Below are positions 5,321 to 9,480 of a stretch of DNA of 9,480 bases, piece after piece. Source of the stretch: Bacteroidales bacterium UBA1180 (GTDB lineage: Bacteria; Bacteroidota; Bacteroidia; Bacteroidales; Paludibacteraceae); NCBI GenBank assembly GCA_002310195.1, contig DBYS01000014.1, forward strand, positions 31,987 through 41,466, given 5' to 3'. The stretch's first letter is position 1; each line of letters starts with the position of its first letter. A model generated the notes under the pieces. It worked only from the letters and a program-made list of their open reading frames with translations, made no database searches and was not told the origin of the DNA. The translations under genes were made by a program, and so were the position numbers.

Positions 5321-7279
5321 ATGAAAAAGTTTACACTTTCTTTCTTATTGGCAGCACTGGTATGTCTGCCGCAGAGTGTTTCGGCAAAACTAATCGAAGA
5401 CCGTCTTGGTGAATTCAAGTATGGCGAGGCTATTTCCCACCCGTACGAGGATGAGGTATTCATGTCTTTCCTCATCGACAATCAGCAACTGGGCGTTGTG
5501 GAACTCCTTCCGACGCTTGTAGGTACATCCAAGCTGAATGGTCATCCGCTCTACCGAATGGGCAAGATTTATTGCATCGGCGGTGGCGATGTAACGATCC
5601 AGGCCGTTAAGGATAACGGAGATGTATATAAGATCTCCCTCTTCGGCCGCACTGACCACTACATAGGCATTGGCTGGCACGGTGGCAAAGGTGCCAAGGA
5701 TGCAGCCGCCGACTCCCTCTTCGTCTATCACTCGAGTGAAGTGAGTGGACACGGAACCCCGCTGCCGGCATTCTTTGTTTGCTTGACCGCGAAAGTGGCA
5801 AACAAGAAGTTCACGCGTACATGGCAGGAGCTGCCTATGAAAGATTACTACTATGAGTCCTCTAACGGAGACTTCGCGTTTGTATCCGAGTATTGGTGCA
5901 ATGGCGACAGCCTGGTAATCAATGGCTCGGGTGAGTCAACGATTTCGATGAGGTTTCCCTCCGGCGATTTCGACACGAAGGATGGCCGAAAGCTTTGGAT
6001 CCCCGAGCAAAAGCACTCATTCCGCGTTAAGGGCAAACTGAACATGAACATCGATTTGTCGATGTTCCCGAACAAAGAGTGGACACTCATACAAGGCAAT
6101 GGTATTCTTACAGATTTCGGCATTTGGCCCGAAGGGTACCTCATATCTACTGACCCGTCTAACTTTGGCAAGGAACTGACAGTCCGCCTTACTGATAACT
6201 CCCCGAAAGACGTGGTGGAGTTAACAACCCAGATGGATGGCGAATTCAAGAAGTACAGTTTTGCATCGCGCGAGTGCGGTCTGGCAGCGTTTGAAATAAC
6301 AATGCCCGAAACCGAAGAGTACTTCGCCGGCATTGATACGCTCTGGATCAACGTTGATCCGTACTACGTAGAGTCTTACGACGGCCACTTGCTGGGCTAC
6401 GACGAAGAGGACTATCTCGTCGAGGAGCTGACCATCAAGGAAGGCAAGAAGGCGCTGATGCCGCATCTCGTGGAGGTCGGCCCGGGCGTATGGGAGCGTT
6501 TCAATCCGCGCCGTCTGGCTATCACTTCCAACGGATTGGCTCGGTACATCCCGGACGAAGGCGACGGCAAGCTTTACGGCTTTGCTGCAGGCGAGGATAC
6601 GGTTGTATATACCTACAACATAGCCAAGGATGGCCCGTTTACCTACACCAAACTGCCCGTGCATATCACCCCGTACCTCGAGCCGCAAACCACCATCAAC
6701 CTGACTACCAACCCTCTCGATAACGACAATCTCGCGCTCACTGCTTACTACAACGCTGAGAAGAAGGCCATTGAGCTGGAGGATGTGCTGACCGACGATG
6801 ACGTAGAGGCTGCTATGAATAATTATACCTGCGGCACGGATGAGTGGAAAGCCGCGCTGCCCAGCTCGTTGAGCTTCAATCTGCCTAAGGGCAAGGTAAC
6901 CGTCAACATCCTGTGCTGGACCAAAGCCGGCTACGAACTGCGTGCCAAGGTAAGAGGCCGTGAGGTCGAGGTCATCCCGAGCCAGACAGCCGACGTGCAG
7001 ACGCACACGTTTACCTTCAACCTCACTGCCCCATCGGCTATCGTGTTCTATATGGTGGAAGTGCCGAACGATGCTCCCGCACGCAGAGCAAAAGCTGACG
7101 AGGAGGCAGTAGCGCTCATCACGGGTATCAATATCGACCACGAGGAGATCATCACCGCTGTCGAAGCCGTTCAGCCGGCTGCTACGGTTAGCGGATTGAA
7201 GAAGATCTTCCGCAACGGACAGATGCTGATCATACGCGACGGCAAGACCTACACCATGCAGGGCGTAGAGCTGCGATAA
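5321..7279 (+). CDS. Sec-secreted protein of unknown function with a Bacteroidales C-terminal module
   Basis: I do not recognise the main body of this 652-residue protein. The frame is open upstream to 4985, but the ATG at 5321 is the start, because it gives a clean type I signal peptide (MKK, a hydrophobic core, cleavage after SVSA at about residue 22) and sits about 35 nt past a good promoter. The cysteine in the signal core lacks a proper lipobox, so it is probably not a lipoprotein. The mature part is acidic and aromatic-rich with beta-like alternation and no catalytic motif I can see. Residues about 513-580 (LPSSLSFNLPKGKVTVNILC to IVFYMVEV), then APARRA (585-590) and the last 25 residues (NGQMLIIRDGKTYTMQG) resemble a tail I recall on many Bacteroidales surface or secreted proteins. 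No T9SS type A sorting domain is evident. It is divergent from porQ and 35 nt upstream of sdhC. Confidence 0.85.
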   Translation: MKKFTLSFLLAALVCLPQSVSAKLIEDRLGEFKYGEAISHPYEDEVFMSFLIDNQQLGVVELLPTLVGTSKLNGHPLYRMGKIYCIGGGDVTIQAVKDNGDVYKISLFGRTDHYIGIGWHGGKGAKDAAADSLFVYHSSEVSGHGTPLPAFFVCLTAKVANKKFTRTWQELPMKDYYYESSNGDFAFVSEYWCNGDSLVINGSGESTISMRFPSGDFDTKDGRKLWIPEQKHSFRVKGKLNMNIDLSMFPNKEWTLIQGNGILTDFGIWPEGYLISTDPSNFGKELTVRLTDNSPKDVVELTTQMDGEFKKYSFASRECGLAAFEITMPETEEYFAGIDTLWINVDPYYVESYDGHLLGYDEEDYLVEELTIKEGKKALMPHLVEVGPGVWERFNPRRLAITSNGLARYIPDEGDGKLYGFAAGEDTVVYTYNIAKDGPFTYTKLPVHITPYLEPQTTINLTTNPLDNDNLALTAYYNAEKKAIELEDVLTDDDVEAAMNNYTCGTDEWKAALPSSLSFNLPKGKVTVNILCWTKAGYELRAKVRGREVEVIPSQTADVQTHTFTFNLTAPSAIVFYMVEVPNDAPARRAKADEEAVALITGINIDHEEIITAVEAVQPAATVSGLKKIFRNGQMLIIRDGKTYTMQGVELR

Positions 7280-7314
7280 AATGTTGAAAAAATAATTAAT
7301 AAATCATCAATACT
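7280..7314 (+). other. Short AT-rich gap before sdhC, no promoter or terminator seen
   Basis: The 35 nt between the secreted-protein gene and sdhC is almost pure A/T (TTGAAAAAATAATTAATAAA-like). It contains no hairpin and no TAnnTTTG element, and I saw none in the last about 80 nt of the upstream gene. The A-rich stretch suits a Bacteroidota translation-initiation leader. Read-through from the promoter at 5249-5280 is therefore possible. Confidence 0.4.
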
Positions 7315-8022
7315 ATGTGGTTAAAAGATTCCTCTATCGGCCGTAAGTTCATTATGAGTATTACCGGCCTGTTCTTAGTCCTGTTCCTGCTGTTCCACGG
7401 CTCGATGAACCTCTGCCTGGTTATCGACGATCTGTTCGGCACGCAGGGTTACAACTGGATTTGCGCCATGCTTGGTGCGAACTGGTACGCTGTAGCGGGC
7501 ACGCTCGTGCTGGCGCTGGGCGTACTGATTCACTTCTGCTACGCGTTCTATCTTACTATCCTCAACTACCGTGCACGCGGCAACGACCGCTACGCTATCG
7601 AGGCACGCCAGGAAGGTGTGGAATGGGAGAGCAAGAACATGCTCGTGCTGGGCATCATCGTCATCGGTTTCCTCTGCCTGCACCTGTTCAACTTCTGGTT
7701 CAAGATGCAGTTCGCCGAACTGACGGGTATTCACACCTCGATGTTCGATCCGCAGGACGGTAGCGCTATCGTCAAGGCGCTGTTCACCGACGGATGGGTA
7801 GGTATCATCTACTGCCTGCTGTACATCGTTTGGCTCGTGGCTCTCTGGTTCCACCTCAACCACGGTATATGGTCGGCCTTGCAGACGCTGGGCTGGAGCA
7901 ACCTGATCTGGCTCAAGCGAATCAAAGTCATCGGCTGCATCTTCGCTACCATCGCCGTCGGACTGTTTATGATCGTTACTCTTTACTTCCTCGGCGTGAA
8001 CATCGGACAGATGTGCGCTTAA
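7315..8022 (+). CDS. sdhC: Succinate dehydrogenase / fumarate reductase diheme cytochrome b subunit
   Basis: This is the membrane anchor of the quinol:fumarate reductase / succinate dehydrogenase complex (FrdC/SdhC, b558 family). It carries electrons between menaquinol and the iron-sulfur subunit through two hemes. The 235-residue protein has about five hydrophobic helices, near residues 12-36, 58-83, 109-130, 161-182 and 200-228. Candidate heme-ligand histidines are His28 (LFHGSMN), His73 (LIHFCYAFYL), His123 (LCLHLFNFW) and His180 or His183 (WFHLNHGIWSALQ). The His73-His123 distance equals the 50 residues between two ligands in Wolinella FrdC, as I recall it. The N-terminus (MWLKDSSIGRK) and NRARGNDRYA-like loop fit Bacteroidales homologues. 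It starts after an A/T-rich leader and lies 28 nt before sdhA. In an anaerobic gut bacterium the likely direction is fumarate reduction. Confidence 0.96.
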   Translation: MWLKDSSIGRKFIMSITGLFLVLFLLFHGSMNLCLVIDDLFGTQGYNWICAMLGANWYAVAGTLVLALGVLIHFCYAFYLTILNYRARGNDRYAIEARQEGVEWESKNMLVLGIIVIGFLCLHLFNFWFKMQFAELTGIHTSMFDPQDGSAIVKALFTDGWVGIIYCLLYIVWLVALWFHLNHGIWSALQTLGWSNLIWLKRIKVIGCIFATIAVGLFMIVTLYFLGVNIGQMCA

Positions 8023-8050
8023 TGTTTCACGACTTAAATATCACACGAAT

Positions 8051-8302
8051 ATGGCAAAGAAAGAACAAATATTGGATGCTGCCAAGAAGGCTGCAACCAA
8101 AGCAGTGAAAGCCGCCAAACAAGCAGCTGAAACAGCTGCCGAGAAAGTAGCAGAGATAGCTGCCGACCCGCAGGTTCAGGCCGCTGCCAAGAATGCCAAG
8201 ACCGCTGCCGTCAAAGCCGCCAAGGCTGCCAAAAAAGCTGCTGAAGCAGTCGTTGAATCCGCAGCGCAGAAATCCGAGTCCGCGAAGATCATCACGCCGA
8301 AG
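8051..8302 (+). other. Ala/Lys-rich helical extension encoded at the 5' end of sdhA
   Basis: These 84 codons precede Met85, where I recall Bacteroides homologues beginning (shared KIPEGP...KWTNYK). By direct count they hold 31 Ala, 17 Lys and 9 Asp or Glu, with no Gly, Cys, His, Arg or aromatic residue. Net charge is about +8. Ala or Val recur at 11, 15, 18, 22, 26, 29, 33 and 37, a 4-3-4 spacing that gives an 11-residue period; Lys12/Lys23 and Lys47/Lys58, Lys50/Lys61 repeat at the same distance. Asp39-Pro40 splits it into two helix-prone arms of about 34 residues, like a helical hairpin. Codons are mixed (GCT, GCC, GCA, GCG; AAA, AAG), so it is not a recent microsatellite. It resembles LEA-like, TolA-like or histone H1-like low-complexity helices in composition only. 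Confidence 0.8.
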
Positions 8303-9480
8303 ATGGCTAAGATCCCCGAAGGCCCGCTGGAGAAGAAGTGGACTAACTACAAGGACCACCAGAAGCTCGTTAACCCTGCCAACAAACGCAAGCTCGACGT
8401 GATCGTCGTAGGTACGGGTCTGGCAGGCGCATCTGCTGCCGCATCGCTCGCAGAGATGGGCTTCAATGTGCTGAACTTCTGTATCCAGGACTCGCCGCGC
8501 CGTGCGCACTCCATCGCTGCACAGGGCGGTATCAATGCTGCCAAGAACTACCAGAACGACGGCGACTCGGTCTATCGTCTCTACTACGACACGATCAAGG
8601 GCGGTGACTACCGTGCCCGTGAGGCTAACGTCTATCGTCTGGCTGAGGTCAGCAACAACATCATCGACCAGTGCGTGGCACAGGGCGTACCGTTCGCTCG
8701 TGAGTACGGCGGATTGCTCGACAACCGTTCGTTCGGTGGCGCACAGGTCAGCCGTACGTTCTACGCCAAGGGTCAGACCGGTCAGCAGCTGCTGCTCGGC
8801 GCGTACAGCGCTCTGAGCCGCCAGATCGGCAAGGGCAAGGTGAAGATGTACACCCGCTACGAGATGCTCGATATCGTGATGATCAAGGATGAGCAGGGCG
8901 AACCCCGTGCACGCGGAATCATCGCCCGTAACCTCGTTACCGGCCGCATCGAACGGTTCTTCGCTCACGCAGTGGTGGTCGGCTCGGGCGGTTACGGCAA
9001 TACGTTCTTCCTCTCGACGAACGCAATGGCTTCCAACGGTTCGGCTGCCATGCAGATGTACCGCCACGGCGCATACTTCGCCAACCCCTGCTACGCACAG
9101 ATCCACCCGACCTGTATCCCCAAGCACGGTGACTTCCAGAGTAAGCTCACGCTGATGTCCGAGTCGTTGCGTAACGACGGACGCATCTGGGTGCCGAAGA
9201 AACTTGAAGACGCCAAGAAGCTCCAAGCCGGCGAGATCAAGGGCCGTGACATACCTGAGGAGGATCGCGACTACTACCTCGAGCGCCGTTACCCCGCGTT
9301 CGGTAACCTCGTGCCGCGTGACGTGGCCTCGCGTGCCGCCAAGGAGCGCTGCGATGCAGGCTATGGCGTGAACAACACCGGCCTGGCCGTGTTCCTGGAC
9401 TTTAGCGATGCTATCAAGCGCCTGGGCAAGGATGTGGTAGCACAGAAGTACGGCAACCTGTTCCAGATGTACGAGAAGAT
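8051..9480 (+). CDS. sdhA: Fumarate reductase / succinate dehydrogenase flavoprotein subunit with an unusual N-terminal extension (3' end outside window)
   Basis: This is the catalytic FAD subunit (FrdA/SdhA) that interconverts fumarate and succinate on the cytoplasmic face of the membrane. The frame opens at the ATG at 8051, 28 nt after sdhC, and runs off the window, leaving 476 codons. Residues 1-84 are an Ala/Lys-rich extension, listed separately. From Met85 (MAKIPEGPLEKKWTNYKDHQ) it follows the Bacteroidales family closely: the FAD-binding GTGLAG at 121-126, RRAHSIAAQGG with His153 as the expected covalent FAD site, the active-site IHPT at 351-354, SESLRNDGRIW, and VPRDVASRA with the likely proton-donor Arg423. 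The core is complete as far as seen. Starting at Met85 would give a normal-looking N-terminus, but the upstream frame is open and well placed for translation. The iron-sulfur subunit should follow outside the window. Confidence 0.96.
   Translation, partial: MAKKEQILDAAKKAATKAVKAAKQAAETAAEKVAEIAADPQVQAAAKNAKTAAVKAAKAAKKAAEAVVESAAQKSESAKIITPKMAKIPEGPLEKKWTNYKDHQKLVNPANKRKLDVIVVGTGLAGASAAASLAEMGFNVLNFCIQDSPRRAHSIAAQGGINAAKNYQNDGDSVYRLYYDTIKGGDYRAREANVYRLAEVSNNIIDQCVAQGVPFAREYGGLLDNRSFGGAQVSRTFYAKGQTGQQLLLGAYSALSRQIGKGKVKMYTRYEMLDIVMIKDEQGEPRARGIIARNLVTGRIERFFAHAVVVGSGGYGNTFFLSTNAMASNGSAAMQMYRHGAYFANPCYAQIHPTCIPKHGDFQSKLTLMSESLRNDGRIWVPKKLEDAKKLQAGEIKGRDIPEEDRDYYLERRYPAFGNLVPRDVASRAAKERCDAGYGVNNTGLAVFLDFSDAIKRLGKDVVAQKYGNLFQMYEK

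Noticed and set aside
6221..7141. A 306-codon minus-strand frame opposite the secreted-protein gene
   Set aside because: It has no family resemblance, promoter or start context, while the plus-strand gene has a signal peptide, promoter and recognisable tail.
8570..8640. An apparent direct repeat, GTCTATCGTCT, twice in sdhA
   Set aside because: Both copies encode VYRL in segments (SVYRLYYD and NVYRLAEV) that I recall being conserved in the family, so it is a codon coincidence.
8027..9226. A 399-codon open frame on the minus strand opposite sdhA
   Set aside because: It lies entirely antisense to a strongly conserved flavoprotein, and its translation is repetitive Val/Leu/Gly/Cys-rich text mirroring the GC-rich codon pattern. 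It shows no recognisable motif.
1..9480. Mobile elements, prophage, CRISPR arrays or defence systems
   Set aside because: No transposase, integrase, spaced direct repeats, Cas-like or toxin-antitoxin proteins were seen. All genes are core metabolism, secretion or surface functions.

Overview
The window looks like a chromosomal segment from a Bacteroidales (Bacteroidota) genome. The evidence is the gene set (PorQ of the type IX secretion system, the diheme SdhC/FrdC family and a Bacteroidales-type SdhA/FrdA), promoters of the Bacteroidota form (TTG or TTTG, about 20 nt, then TAnnTTTG), AT-rich leaders with no clear Shine-Dalgarno sequence, and a secreted protein with a C-terminal module I recall from gut Bacteroidales. 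I cannot name the genus. There are no RNA genes, insertion sequences, CRISPR arrays or phage genes, and no gene-free stretch longer than about 200 bases.

Layout. (1) 1-1422, plus: the 3' part of sufB, whose start lies outside the window, closed by a strong hairpin terminator at 1425-1457. (2) 1480-5129, minus: a compact operon read from right to left, porQ, cmk, ispH, pfkA. It joins an outer-membrane T9SS component to CMP kinase, the last enzyme of the MEP isoprenoid pathway, and phosphofructokinase. cmk and ispH overlap by 10 nt, and the other gaps are about 30-35 nt. (3) 5130-5320: a 191-nt divergent control region with one promoter facing each way and a 20-nt inverted repeat between them. 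(4) 5321-7279, plus: an unrecognised 652-residue Sec-secreted protein. (5) 7315-9480, plus: sdhC, then the 5' part of sdhA, a quinol:fumarate reductase / succinate dehydrogenase operon. The iron-sulfur subunit gene, expected next, lies beyond the window.

Most of the window is ordinary core metabolism. Three things stand out. First, the SdhA flavoprotein carries an 84-residue N-terminal extension made almost only of Ala, Lys, Glu, Val and Gln. It has an 11-residue helical periodicity and a Pro-broken helix-turn-helix layout, and it sits ahead of the point where normal Bacteroidales homologues begin. Second, two essential-type genes (sufB and ispH) each contain a short in-frame array of related 7-base tandem repeats at a variable loop. 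Third, sufB is the last gene of its transcription unit, so sufC and sufD are not directly downstream as in many relatives.

The SdhA extension is my best candidate for a previously undescribed feature. I see no complete new multi-gene system here.
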